The notes under the pieces: generated by a model
The model's input: the letters and a program-made list of their open reading frames with translations, nothing else
Database searches by the model: none
What the model was told of the DNA's origin: nothing
Shown here: piece after piece, positions 1-12,400 of the stretch
Layout of the letters: the number at the start of each line of letters is the position of its first letter
Position numbering within the stretch: position 1 is the stretch's first letter
Source: Eucalyptus grandis
Taxonomy: Eukaryota; Streptophyta; Magnoliopsida; Myrtales; Myrtaceae
Direction of reading: 5' to 3'
Length of the DNA: 64,000 nt
Assembly: GCF_016545825.1 (NCBI RefSeq)
Contig: NC_052613.1
Location: 41,460,112-41,524,111, forward strand
Position numbers and translations under genes: made by a program

Positions 1-205
1 GGCTCGCCTTCTTGAGGACCTTCGTGATGTCGGTTGGGCCTGCAGGAGCTGGGCCTAAGACAGGAGGAGCCGGGCCTAAGGCAGGCGTAGCAGGTGCAGC
101 CGGGGCTATCACAGGCGGAGCTGGGGCGGCCGCAGGCTGAGCCAAGGTGGTAGAGCATTGGAAGAGCAGGACCAGTAGGAGCAGAAATGACAGTCTCTTC
201 ATCAT
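1..205 (-). CDS. FLA12: Fasciclin-like arabinogalactan protein, FLA11/FLA12 type (N-terminal part, cut by window edge)
   Basis: The first 68 codons are visible, starting at two adjacent ATGs (205 and 202). A hydrophobic signal peptide (MMKRLSFLLLLVLLFQCSTT) ends near LAQ. It is followed by an Ala/Pro-rich stretch of AP and PA dipeptides typical of hydroxyproline O-glycosylation, then GPTDITKVLKKAS, the beginning of the first fasciclin domain in the FLA11/FLA12 group. Those proteins are GPI-anchored cell-surface glycoproteins linked to secondary-wall cellulose deposition in stems and xylem. The fasciclin domain and GPI signal lie outside the window. The leader (206-330 on the minus strand) is CT-rich. 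A TATA-like AAATAAATT sits near 317-326. Position next to the Root_cap and PDX2 genes fits FLA12 (At5g60490 in Arabidopsis) better than FLA11. The family call is firm; the exact paralogue rests on synteny. Confidence 0.85.
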   Translation of the reverse strand, partial: MMKRLSFLLLLVLLFQCSTTLAQPAAAPAPPVIAPAAPATPALGPAPPVLGPAPAGPTDITKVLKKAS

Positions 206-2201
206 GTTTTTTGCTTTGCTCTTGGTAAGAGGGGGATTGTGAAGAGAGGACAGTGAAGAAGTGGTACTTGAAGAAGGCTTTTGGTTGTGTGAGGAAAGAG
301 GAGGGAGAGAGTGGCAATTTATTTGAAATCTGGGAAAGAGAGTGGTGCTCATCAAAGTGGGAGAAAATGAAATTAGGTGAGAGGTTCCAATTTTTAGTTA
401 GGGGAATTCAGTAGTTAGCACCTCAATGATAAGTGTTGTGCGAAAAGCAAAAACATGGATGGAATAAATGGAGAGAGAGAGAGAGAGCCGGGGGATCATT
501 CACTGTTACAGCAACTAGTTTGCTTGAGAAAGCAGGAAAAATAGTAGAGGGAGATCAAATGGACATGGCACAAATCAGGCCATGCGTGATTGCTTGGGTT
601 TCACTTTGTATTTATTTCTGGTACAAAATCAATTTGCTTGCCAACAAACTTAGGAGGAAAGCTTTTGCAGCTTCCTTATCTTTTGCGAGGGAGATGAATC
701 GAGATTCATGTTTGCTGCAGAAAATAGGGCCCAACACTCTCATCAACTTGATTAGGATTGAGTTGACTTCTGCATAGCAACTTTGGTTGTGCGAATTTCC
801 CTTTCCTTTTTTTCCCGAGTACCTTGTTATTCATTATTGAAAGGTGAAACATAAAGTGGGGTAATCCAGACTTGCAAGCACCAAACAACCAATGGTTTTA
901 GATATTTGCATTTGTCAGCTGTGATTGAAAAGAAAGAAAAGGCATCTGTTACCAATCAAACATTCGAGCTAAGGATTAAGACTTGCCAGTGCCATCCATC
1001 CGCTCTGTAAGGCATCGCTGGATCCATATTAAAGAGGAAACAGACATTTCACCTCACCCCCATCAATCCTTGTTAGGTTCTCTAGATGTCTAGTTACAAA
1101 CAAGGTGATTGCCTCTGCGGAACATACATGAGAAATATCATCCACTTGAAAAACTGACATCTTCGCCACTTTAGTTCGAATGGACTAACTAAAATCTCAA
1201 CCATTTAGGATTTGTTATAATCTTCTCCTCAATGATTGAAATGTAAGTTCTTTCCATGTTTGCAGCAGAAAGCAGACTCTTTTATGCTATTGAAAATGAT
1301 CTTTCTCGCACGAACTGTTCGCTACACTCGAACCCCCTTCATGTCGTGCTGTACATTAAAAGAATGCATTCGAAGACTTGTTACAGCGGTTCTCTACAGT
1401 TCTGCGTCACTGCCGATGGCTTGTATAAGACACCTTTCGCCACGGCGGCCCAACAGCTAATCTTCAACACCTATCGTCTGGTTAATTTGATATTACTCAT
1501 TACACACACCCACACACACAGAGTGCGATAACATAAATGACAGTCATCAGTAAGATTCATAATCAATCATCTCAGCATGATCTGTCCATCACTATAACAA
1601 CATTTGCCTTTCCATTTCTGATGGCTGGCAAACACGCGATGGTTTAATCATCTTTGATCATAACCTGCTTCCTAAGCTAAAAAAAACCAGAGCTTACAGC
1701 AGTGACTGTGTGAATCCAGTTCGTAGGGATCTGGATATCCATTCTTAAAAACTATATTGCCAAGATGCAACTCTCCTCATTAGACTCTCCGGGTTTTCGT
1801 GAATAGATTGACATAGATTGATCTGAATATCTTTAGTATAACGCAAAACAGATATAACATAGGCCGAGAATCAGATTAACTACAAAGTACTTGTCCATGA
1901 CAGATTAATTACAAAACACCTAACTCCCCAGAAGAAGCTATCCCACCATCCATGTTAGCAGGGCATGAGACTATTTGCTGAAAAAATTACCAGAAGTATA
2001 AGCATTTCTCTTCTCCAATGTAACATGCGAAAAAATTCGCCCATACAGACATCATCTGCAGCTAAATGTAAGTGCCCATTTTGCTGGCTCTATTCTGCTA
2101 TAGCAGGAAAAGAACCAAATCACAGTATAAGATGCTCATACAAATTGAAGCCCCTCAATCAATGAAAGTTACAGCTTCTTGACCTAAGATTAGTATCATA
2201 T
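206..2201. other. Intergenic: FLA promoter side and 3' flank of the NF-YC10 gene
   Basis: No coding exon is supported here. Open frames at 433-777 and 1236-1531 have no recognisable domain and no codon-bias signal. There is a short GA run near 470-486 and a CA run at 1502-1518. The part next to 205 must hold the FLA promoter, and the part next to 2202 the 3' UTR of the NF-YC10 gene. Confidence 0.6.
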
Positions 2202-4246
2202 TCATGTCTCTTCTGGTTTCCTCTCTGCCAATGCATCTTCTGCTTTCATTTTCTCTGGAACGAAATCTAGCACACAACCAAATGTCATTGAATAGGTCAT
2301 ACTGTCATTGGACATACAAACGATCAATACAAAAATTTCATGATTTAACCAGATGTATTAATATGGGTATGAAAACAAGTACCTGAAAGAAAGTCATATC
2401 TCTTCCACTTGCAAACAAGTGATGCTGAAGGAGGGGGGAAAAAAAGACGCACAAGAAATAATCAGCATAACTAAGAAAGGTTAATGCCTAATCTCCATGC
2501 GTCAAACAGCCAAATTCACCCTACAGCAACTTTCATCATTTAAGTGTCATAAGTACAGTAGCGCTCAAATATGTTAAATCACAACAAAGATGGTCAAAAA
2601 TAAAACTTCAGTAAGGCATCAAGTTCATCCAAGCAAGTGCACCAAATGATAACTTCGCATAGTTATTCCACACTGGCATGTATTTTAAAGTTTTCCATGT
2701 TCAGGTTGGAAATCCCCATTCAATCTCTCCACAAGCAAGGAAAATCTACACAAATCTAAGTTGGAAGAATTCCACAAGGACTGAACAAGAACAACTGTAT
2801 CTCTAGAGGAGGGTAAACAAAATGCGGACGAGGCAATTCAGAGTGGCGGACAATTAAGCTACGATATTTTCCAGTTTCAACTAGAAAATCAGATAACACA
2901 GCTCCTTTTCCAGGGAAGAAATAGGTTTCATGAGCCAAATAATGAGTGAGTAATTTACTCATAACACTTTGTCAAACCAAAGCCGAGAGCCTCCCCACCC
3001 TCAATCCTCACAAGTTTTTGCAAAGAAACTTCCAAGTGTAATTATTTCAGAAATCACTTCTAAAACAACAGAAAACCATTATTGAAATTCAAAAAGCCAG
3101 AGACTCCGCAACATTTTACAGCTTCACTAAGTAAATGAAGGTGGAATGGAAGATAACTCAATGTCGAACCTTATGATGTGAAACTCGGTATACAACAACA
3201 TCAAGCATTCAATTTATTTTTTTTGCAGGAGTTTCAGTTCAAATGAAAACAAGAGAGAAACTTACACAGGTGGTTATACTTGAAAGATCTTCTACTATCG
3301 CGAGCAGCAGCTAAGGCATACGCGTCTTCACAAAGCTGCTCGATAAACTTTTCCTGCAACAGTCCCAAGAGCTGGATGAGAATCAGAAGCAGGACACATG
3401 ATTCGTCACTCACAGAACAAGTATGTATACATCAAACCATCGATATACTCAAGCTAGGACTGGAGTGACTAGTGATTCGCAGGGTTTAGCAAGACTATGG
3501 AAAATGCTGCAACAACAGGACTGGGATTCCCAACAAAGCCAGAGCTCACGCAAGCATACCGTGGCTTTGTTGATGACGAAATAAGCCTCGTGATTGATGC
3601 GCAAGTCGGATTCTTCGCTCTTCGCGATCGTCCTGATCCTGTTCATCGGAAAGATGCAGAGCTTCGAATCGTCCCTGCTCTCGTCCCCGTCCTCTCGCTC
3701 CTGGCGCTTCCGCTTCTTCTGAACCGCCGCCGAGCCCGCGGCGACTTCTTCGCGCACCTTCGCGCTCCGATCTCCCTTCGGCTCCCGCTCCCCTCCTCCT
3801 CCTCCTCCTCCTCCTCCTCCTCCTTGCGACTCGGCGCTCGAGGACGGGACGACCAGCGCCTCGGGTTCCCGCGCCGCGGCGGCGCCATTGCTCATGCTCG
3901 ATCCACGCCCCTCCCCGCTCGCCCCGCCTTCCTCCCGCTTGCGACGCCTCCGCTTCTTCGCGCCCGCCGGATCACCGCCGCGCTCGCGCGCCTTCGGGCT
4001 CCGGCTTCGCTTCGATTCGGGCTCCCGCGCTTGCGATTCGGTGCTGGAGGACGGGACGACTAGGACCTCGGTTCCGGGAGGAGGCGGCGCGACGCCGTTG
4101 CTCTTGCCGGCTTTAGGCGGCGGCGGCGGCGGCGGCTGCTTGTTCTTGACGGCGGGGGCGGCGTCGGCGCCGCTCTTCTTGTTCGGCGTCTTAGAGCTTC
4201 CCGCTCTCTCCCGCGATTTGGCCTCTGTCATCGTCCGACGTTGCAT
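2202..4246 (-). CDS. DPB3-1: NF-YC10 / DPB3-1-like histone-fold protein (Pol epsilon subunit B3 type), 4 exons
   Basis: Exons: 4246-3560, 3353-3266, 2424-2383 and 2266-2202. Phases close to give about 293 residues. The first ~198 residues are low complexity: basic KKRRRRKR patches (nuclear localisation), a poly-Pro run, and a poly-Gly run encoded by the CTC repeat at 3792-3820. The histone fold (CBF/NF-Y type) starts at FPMNRIRTIAKS (residues 199-210). It continues as INHEAYFVINKATE/KFIEQLCEDAYALA across intron 1, then KYNHLSSLVCKWKRYDFLSD and FVPEKMKAEDALAE. This matches NF-YC10/DPB3-1, which pairs with an NF-YB-like partner; in Arabidopsis it binds DREB2A and promotes heat-stress transcription. 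ATG 4231 (MTEAKS) is an alternative start. The long N-terminal tail varies between species. In Arabidopsis this gene lies outside the syntenic block shown by the neighbours. Confidence 0.85.
3792..3820. repeat. (CTC)n trinucleotide repeat inside NF-YC10 exon 1
   Basis: A run of CTC units on the plus strand encodes about eleven consecutive glycines on the minus strand. It is in frame, so repeat-length changes only alter the length of the glycine tract. Confidence 0.9.
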
Positions 4247-5718
4247 GAATTTGGCGCCGATTCTTTTTTTTCGCAGAGCGATCGGATGACTCGGGGGAGA
4301 TTAGGGCACAACTGTAATTTGGGGATTCATTTGATTGTGGGCCGTTTTGGCCCGCCTCATCGAGACTACTTTGGTTATGGGCCGTTTCGGCCCGCCTCGC
4401 TCAGGTGAGGCTTTTGAGACTACTTCTTGTGTGGCTTTTTCTGGCACTCTCGTTGTTTGATCGGTACATGAAATCAATTTTTTAGGGTTAATACTACCAA
4501 AATTTTCAAATTGATACACTTTCCACAAGTGTACCTCATCTAATTTTTTAACCATAAAAAATTCCCGAACTGATATATTTATGATAAATTTACCCTCCAT
4601 TAGTTTTCCAAAAATTTTACTACCAAATTATTTAATAGGGTGACACATAACAGTTAAAAAATATATCAAATTGGGATTTACATTCAACTAGTCACTTGTG
4701 ATATTCTTGACATTAATTCGATTTAACATAAAACAACGAAGGGTAAATTTGTTACTCATGAACCAGTTTAGAGTTTTTTTTTTGTCAAAAAATTAGTTTC
4801 GAATAAATTTATTATCACATGTATCCCAATTAAAGGATTTTTTTTTTTTTTTTTTTTTGTATTAATCTCTGCTCACGTTAGAGTAAGAAATGCGGCAAGG
4901 CTGTTTTCACAGTAGGCAGAACTTCTACTACTTCGTTCAAGGCGCAAAGAACGTCCGCCTCTTTTTCTCGTTTACAGTAGCAAGACTATCTCAACGAAAC
5001 AGTTGTTATGGATGCAAATCAGGTGATCCTCGGTTGGCTACTTGCTGTTGGCATCCCTGCTCTCGCGAAGGAAATTTCTTGGCGGTACTGAGAGACGCTG
5101 CAATGTTGAGGCATCTAGAGCATCTTTGAACATCGCGCAACATCGATGCATAGGTTCGCTGTTGTGCAGTCTAATGTGTCCATCTTTCTGTTTCATTTGT
5201 CATGTGTATTGTCGATTCAAGCAAATGTATCTCTTGCTTGCTTGCCGTTTGTGGGCGTGAAACCGAACTCGCAAAAGGTAGTTCTCTTCCTCTGTAACAG
5301 TATCATCACGAGGTTGCATATTTAGTTATATGTCCTAAACATAGCTTTGATAATAAACACCATGTTCAGTTTGATTAAGTTTTATCGACCTTCGCCACTA
5401 TTAAGCAAAATTAAGAGGAAAAAACAATTCGTGAAGGACTCTATTCAACTTGCAGAACAGACCAATTGATGATGCTTCGTCTACTGTACGGACACATAAA
5501 GGCTCAGGTACTTTCTTCCTGAGAAATTGCTGATACCAAATGAAGATAAGATTTAGTGGAACACGACATCATGGGCCAATTTGTCCCTTATTTTGTACAC
5601 ACGTGAATCATTCAAGTACAAAGCAGAAGACTTCCCCCAAAACAAGATGCAAACACAGATGTTTTCTGTGATTAAAATGAGAAAAAAGGAACGAACTTTC
5701 TTTTTGTTATCAGCATGA
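4247..5718. other. Intergenic between NF-YC10 promoter and Root_cap gene 3' end
   Basis: It contains the NF-YC10 promoter (from 4247), a degenerate inverted-repeat element (about 4484-4869, listed separately) and unannotated AT-rich DNA. Small open frames at 4890-5260 show no known domain. Confidence 0.55.
4484..4869. mobile_element. Degenerate MULE-like miniature element, same family as 62224-62735
   Basis: The left end reads AGGGTTAATACTACC and the right end finishes with TGTATTAATCT, resembling the inverted ends of the intact element near 62.2-62.7 kb. The interior carries the same recurring phrases (TGATAAATTTACC and, inverted, GGGTAAATTTGTTA). I saw no target-site duplication, so this is an old copy. 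A long T run (4840-4858) lies near the right end. Confidence 0.45.
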
Positions 5719-6991
5719 TTAGTACTGAGCAACGCCCTCAACACTAGCACGCCCAGTTGGCCCCTTGAACCTGCAAACTTTGCAGACAGGTGACAATAGA
5801 GATGGTGTTTGGTACTTGTCTTCGCCGCCCATCATCGGCATGGGAACGCCGACCTTCACAGGGCTCACGTAGTTTGGCCTGTAAGTCTTGCCCAGAACTC
5901 CTTCAACCAGGTCCGACAGACTAGAGAACCGGAACTGTGTCTCCAAGTGAGCGAACGCATCGTCTTTCGGTATTTGATAGTTGTGAACCCGGTTCTCTTC
6001 TTCACCAATCGGCCTTACCCCTACATCCATTTCGAGCAATCCACTCACCGTCACCCTCACAGAGTTAGTATCATCGGTCCTTTCGACTATCACGGTCCTG
6101 TCCTCGCCTTCATGCCTCCACTCGGCCTCTCCGTCGGTGGGGACTTGGACCGCCTGGTTGTCCCAAATGACGTTGAGAGCATCTACATTGTCGTCCCAGT
6201 GCGAGACTCTCTTCGCTTGGATGACAAGGGTGTGCTTGTCAAAAATGACCGCGAGGGCTTGGACCCACGTGAAGTCACGCGCCCGTCCCTCAGGGCGAGT
6301 CCCGATGAAGTGGGCATTGATGTGGAGGTTGTCATCAGAGACGAGCGCAAAGTTCCCTCCAGTTGCCCCGTGGAAATAGAACATTACGCCGTCGCCGCCG
6401 ACGAACCGAGGGTCGTAACAGAGAGAGCCATATCCCTGGCAGTTGGCTCTTCTATCTGCAAGAGCAAGAAGAAGAAGTGAATATCAATACGTGAGCCTGT
6501 TCCCCGATGGTTCGAACTTTTAGAGAAGAACGGTTGTGTCAAAATCGATGTCCAGGATTCATTGATCATGTCTGCATAAATCTCGCCAAGACAAGAAAGA
6601 CAACTATCGTGCTTGTGTTTTTTCGAAGTAGCAATCAGAAAACAGCTTAAGACGTAGGACTGTTGTATCGGGAGAGTGTGAGAGAAGCTTGCTTACATTT
6701 GCAAGTGGCTTCGCACTTGCTGCTGCTGCAGTCGATGAAGCAACCCTTTTGCTTCTTGTTCTTCTTGGGCTTCCTCACCTGGCACTCGGTAGGGCAAGTG
6801 AGCCTCTTGAAGCGACACTTGCCGGACGCCAGACAAAAGGCTCGTTCATGGCCAGAAGACGTTTTATTTAGCATCACGTACTTGGTCGAATCGGGGTCAG
6901 GTTTTGTGGTTGCCCCTCGGACCATGGATGCCCCCAGCAAGACCAGAACCACAAGGCTAGCCATCAAGATCAATGGCTTTCCTCCCTCCAT
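5719..6991 (-). CDS. Secreted Root_cap-domain protein (LEA-related, PF06830 family), 2 exons
   Basis: Exons: 6991-6697 and 6455-5719, joined in phase to 343 residues. The start at 6991 gives a clear signal peptide (MEGGKPLILMASLVVLVLLG); an in-frame ATG-like extension upstream would spoil it. Exon 1 encodes a Cys-rich region with many CxxxC-type pairs around a basic KPKKNKKQK segment. Exon 2 opens with ANCQGYGSLCYDPRFVGGDG and the family hallmark VMFYFHGATGGNFALVSDDN. The rest is the beta-rich Root_cap domain (HINAHFIGTRP, HYQIP-like segments) to a basic C-terminus. Arabidopsis members next to PDX2 (At5g60520, At5g60530) are called LEA-related or root-cap proteins. Their biochemical role is unknown, and they are probably extracellular. 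The antisense 223-residue open frame is a shadow. Confidence 0.88.
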
Positions 6992-7117
6992 TGTCTTCGA
7001 GATGCAATCGCAGCCCGAAGATGCTTCTCTCAACCTGTTTTCCTCTGTTGATTGTCAGATGCTTACAGCAGAAAATGATGGATATTCTTGGACGGATTAG
7101 AATGTTGAGAGAGGCCT

Positions 7118-7124
7118 CTTTATA
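7118..7124 (-). promoter_or_regulatory. TATA box of the Root_cap gene
   Basis: TATAAAG on the minus strand lies about 127 bp upstream of the chosen ATG (6991). That spacing suits a plant leader of roughly 95 nt. Confidence 0.5.
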
Positions 7125-9082
7125 TGGAAAAGTGAAAATGCCTAACTTAAACAAGGCCTTGGAGTTCGGCTTAATCCTTGTCTTTCTTGCTTCCTAAACA
7201 AAACGTAGGTTTTGACTAAGAATCGTAGGCCATTCTTATCATATTTAATGAGTCTTATTATACATTTTGAAAGGGCTTAAAGCTTCTATTTGCTTGAATA
7301 TGTAAGAGTTGACTATGTGCCAGTTGTAAAACTATTTGCAATACTTGAGCCTGCAGCAAGCTTATCGACCTCGCCAGCATATGCTCCACTTAATTGGTGT
7401 AATTATGGTAATTATCATAAGATTTACTGTGAGCTCATTATCCACGTTCTCCGAAGCAAAACCCATAAATTTTTAATCAAGGAGTTATTGCAAGCTGACA
7501 AGTTATAACTCAGCTTAGGACTCTAGTATTCAAGAAAATCCAAGTATTGAGTTCAATTTAACATTGTTCTCATGGCAATAATTCACTGAGTAAACTTTTG
7601 CAAATCCTCTAATCCTAGCTAGGGTTACCGTAATTTACATTGATTCTTCTTGCTTAGGCTCATTCATAGTGAACTCCTCCATATATGAAATAACCCTTAA
7701 GGAACTCTCGTGACTAGCTATGGTAGGTAGGACAAAGCATCAAGCTCGAGTTTTCAGACAAGTTTTCATCCTCGAGACCATGCATCAAAAACCCGCCCGG
7801 ACTTACAGAATGTGACATGTCATGATGCTGAGGGTCGGGTCCATGTGGCTATTGAATTCGTGAAAGAGTAGCTCAACCTGATGTAGGAACCTAAACACTA
7901 CTCAAGGTAAAGAGTTTTCCCTTTTCTAGGCGTAGCCACGTTTTCAGCTTGAAAGATGGCTTTCCCTGAGGAGATATGAACAAGATCCAGCTTATCATAT
8001 CCGAATAAAATAAGCGAAGAAGAAGAAAAGATAAGGGAGTTTGTGCTCTTCGGGAAACTTAAACTCCACTTGTATATTACTCAGCAGACCCTCCGTTTCG
8101 TTTCTGCTACGCACAGGCCATGTGGCTTGAACTTCGAGCCCCCTTAAATTTGCCTTGGATCCTCTGGTCTCACAAACTGATGATTCACGTAATTCTGAGC
8201 TGCTAAATCTGATGTTAATGGAAATCTCAAGTCGTTACTAAGGCACTTGCTTCGTTTTTTATACTTCACTTACGATGGATTCAACAGAAGGAACGCCTCG
8301 TGTGAACCAAGGTAAAGTCGAACGCATGCTTGCTGTGATCACACTTTAATTGCAATTGTTACCGTCATCGTACAAAATGGGACACTATGCCCATTTCAAA
8401 AGCTTCCGAGTTCAACTTCTATTCTTTGATAGCCGGAAAATAGTAAATGGTTTTTTATTTCTGCGGGAGGCAACTCCCGCCTAGCATTGACCAAGCAATC
8501 TTGGAAGAACCGACGGGCCTTAATTGCTGGAGCAGAAAGCCATGTACATTAACGGGAAAAGGTCAAGTCCTGCTATCACAGAATTTAATAATGGTCATCA
8601 GGCTTAAATGAACTTCTGCATACGGCAACGAACAACGAAAGCCGTAGCTCTAATGTAAAATGTACGTGGAACAAACGCGTTTTAGGGGTTGCTTACATCG
8701 GCCGCAAAGGTTGCTCAGTCCACGGGCCAAAAAATGCCCCAACATTTTACCCAAGGGACAGACCTTAACTAGCCAAGTTGATCAACAGAACTACAATGGA
8801 CGCCACTCCAATAAAGCTTAAGTGCTTTAAAAATGGATACCCACACAGTTAACCCGCAGAATTGGTAAAGCTTCATCAACTTATTCTTTTACAACCGGGA
8901 CATCAACATAACCAAATTTCGAAGCAACATTATATACACGTTCAGCACGCAGGAGGAAACATTAAAGCTGGACCGAAAAACTAAGACCTGAGGAGAGGTC
9001 GAGCATCATAAAGTCACCTATAAGTGAAACCAATTTGACTGTGAAAAGAACGTTCCCGGGTCAACGAGATGAAAGTGAAATA
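7125..9082. other. Intergenic between Root_cap promoter and PDX2 3' end
   Basis: I see no exon, domain or well-formed repeat. The stretch next to 9082 is the PDX2 3' UTR and terminator region; the 7.1-7.6 kb part is the upstream region of the Root_cap gene. Confidence 0.5.
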
Positions 9083-9464
9083 CTATTGGAATATGGGAAG
9101 ATCGTTCATTGGCTGTTGGTCAAAAGTCAAGTCACCTCCTTCGACCGCCACAATGCTGTTTGAGGCTCCTCCTTCGATTTCGCTTGCCATTTTAAGGAAG
9201 TACGTATGCCTGCACAAGCACGTTTAATTAAAGAGATGCAAGGAGAAAAGACATTCATGTAGATAAATAAGTTACCATCGTGAGTCCGCTGTCAACTCTG
9301 GATGGAAGGCAGTCCCAAGCAAGTTCCCTTGCCTGAGAGCTACAATTACTTTCTTTTCAGATCCTTTGTTCTCCTAAATGTCACAGCAACAAAGAAAGGT
9401 TCAGAAGGAGATAAATTACAGGAATGATATATGGAACCTATTCTAGCAATATCAACTTTCCTGG

Positions 9465-9499
<35 letters not shown>

Positions 9500-12400
9500 T
9501 GGCATCTTGATACCCCCAGTAATGGGAAAAATAAATTCTAAGGAATCAAAAGAATTGAAAACTTGGACCTATGTCCAATGGATCACCTACTGAGGAAAAG
9601 TATTTCATTGAGCAATGCAAAAATCCGGTGTATCAACCAATTGAAGAGCAAGATTCAGGCAATAAGTATTCAGACTAACTTCCATAAATGTATACTCCAA
9701 ACAGGAAAACAAGAACAAAAGAGCTCGAATAATTCATCTCCAAAAAAAAAAAAAATGATGGTGCAACAATAACTTCCACATCAAGAGGAACAAACAACAT
9801 TAAATAAAGGTCATAGAATTCCACAATAATAACTAAATTGCTTGCAGGAAATGTATGATGAGCAATCCACAGCAGTTGGCATCTCCACTTACGTTGGGAA
9901 AGAATATGTATTAAACATGATAAAAGCATATTCAATTCAATGCAACTTTTTAAAGGCCCCTTCGCTGTCACTTCCCTGAGCCTCAACATTGTTGAACCAG
10001 GATACAGCAAGCTCATAGTACAAGTTTATTAGCACTCTGACAATCTTGTAATCTTTACTTGACGAGCTGCTTATCCTAGAAGCCAACAAGATGAAGCTGC
10101 CATGTGCCTCCCTTATGCCCTTATGACAGGGCCTGGAGGGAGACAAGGATGCATGGCCAAAACTGAGTATGGCAACTCTGTAATTTGATCTAATGGCTAC
10201 CAGATCATATCAAAGCAACTTTCTCTTGCATCAAGGTCACTCCCTCAAAACCTCAAGATGACAATGAGCAAAAGAAAAGTACATGCTTGAGGTCGATATA
10301 ATGCATAGTATCACAATGTTACTTCTAATCCAACTGAAATAAAGTGGGGGCAGTCACATAGATCAGCAGGCCCAAAGGCCGAACTCAATTCACTGGAAAC
10401 AGTAGCTAAGCATCCACAAGGAAAAACTGAAGACTAAACAGAATGTGCAATTTGATTGTTGTCCTTAGAAATGATAGTTAATATCTAATGCTTCATTTTA
10501 ATTCAATGCCACAAAGTTATTATCGCTTTTTAACATTTGTGCCTTACTCGATCAATTTAATTGTTCTAGAGCATTAGAAATGTAAAAGTCAACCAAATTA
10601 TTGATACAAAAAGTGAAAAAAACTACCTTAACATAAAACTGAACCTATACTTATTATAACTCCTTATATAGGAGACCTTTTGACAGTGACTGCCATTGAC
10701 AACTTTTAGGTAAAACTATTCCATATCATACCCACTTTCCTGAGTATGGCCTAAAAAGTGTTGAACTTAGTACTAATCTAGAAAGTCAAATAAAAGAATC
10801 AAAATCAGTATTACTCTTGCTCCTCAATGTGAAACTGAATTCACACTTAATGGGGTTCTCACTGCAAATTATCCAATCCACTCACTGGAAAATTCACATG
10901 GCAACAAATTTCAGCCATTCGAATGAATAGAGCTGGTATGAGTAATGCAAGAGGACTGACAGGGAAATGATAACTCCAGTTGAATTAAACCCACATTTCT
11001 GTAATGGCAGCTACAAATTGAAATATGCAACTATAACACCACATCATTGCACTCAAAAGATGCAATATGGAGCAAACATGTTTACGATTCAAAACCTAAC
11101 AGATACTAATCATGTTTACGATTCAAAACCAAAGAATTTGGAACCACTATCAAGTCAGAAGCATACCCATGCAAACCTAACCATGAGGGTTTGACATATT
11201 CGAAAAACTAAATCTCACTATAAAACTTGTTATATAAGAGCAAGACATAGCAAATTATACCCAATGAACTTTCTTGAATAAAACAAATATTGTATGCCAT
11301 ACCTCTTGAGCTTCATCCATCAGTTTGTCAGACGGAACTGGATAGTCAGCAAGCACTTCAACTTCTGGCCCTACTTCAAGTACAGCAGGAGCTCGAATAA
11401 AAACTCCACGGAACGTATCAGGACCTCCTTCCTTTGATGCGAGCTCCGGAACTGAAAGATCTGCTTCAAAGCTCTGAATCTAAATATCAGGGGGGAAAAA
11501 AGAAGCGAGTCAATTCATACTTCATTGTGTATAAGCAACAACATGCTCACTCTTATGCAGGTTCAGATTTTGTGATATCATAAAAATCACTGTGGCATAA
11601 AAGTTACATATACTGGACACGAAGATAAAGTCGAGGTTCACGCTCGCAATCTCGCATGTGATAGCAGATAGTGCAACAATTATTTTCACCGAAACAGCTA
11701 CAATGTGTCAGAAATAAAGTAGAGCAATATTTTCAGAATCATGAGGGTATGCAGACCTGACTGCCAAAAAAGTTCCTGTGGACAGTGCAATGTAGGCCTC
11801 CAATAAGATCTTGTCCTCCTGCCTTTTGTCCTGTGAAAAACAAGTATCTTTTGTCAACCATCTGAACTTCATCACCAGCATTCCTCACATAGCATACAGA
11901 TAAAACAATGAATTTTGTAGCAGTGCAATCTTCAGGCCTACTACGAAGCTACAAGAGAAGACCCACCAGTTACTTTGTCAGCCAGGAATATCAGACCAGC
12001 GCATGTTCCCCAGACAGGATTTCCCATCTTAACAAACTCTCGAAGAGCCGGGAACTGCAGAATTGAAGGACTTAGTTACAAATGACTGAACTAACTGTAC
12101 CTTGCTGATAGCATTACTGTGGAAAAGTAAATTAACTCAGCAAAAGTCCATGAAATTGTACAGGGCACGCTGAAATACCACCGAACATGCATGCAGCAAA
12201 GAAATCAGAGACAAGAATCATGGACTCTTCTTTCCTTGAAAAACCAAATGAACCGATACTCTTGTCAATTCTCAGAAAACATTTCAGGAAAAGAGAAGAA
12301 TCACTGCATCCTACTCCACACAAAAAGTTACTTCAACAGAACTGGCCGTGAATTCGCAAAGGTGGAGCACTTAAGACTTGCTCCACCACCACTAAATTCC

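Noticed and set aside
3497..4063. 188-residue plus-strand open frame across from NF-YC10
   Set aside because: It is the complement of the GC-rich low-complexity exon 1 of NF-YC10. It is Arg/Leu/Pro-rich without a domain.
5809..6480. 223-residue plus-strand open frame
   Set aside because: Antisense to the Root_cap exon 2, which has the conserved family motifs, signal peptide and splice sites.
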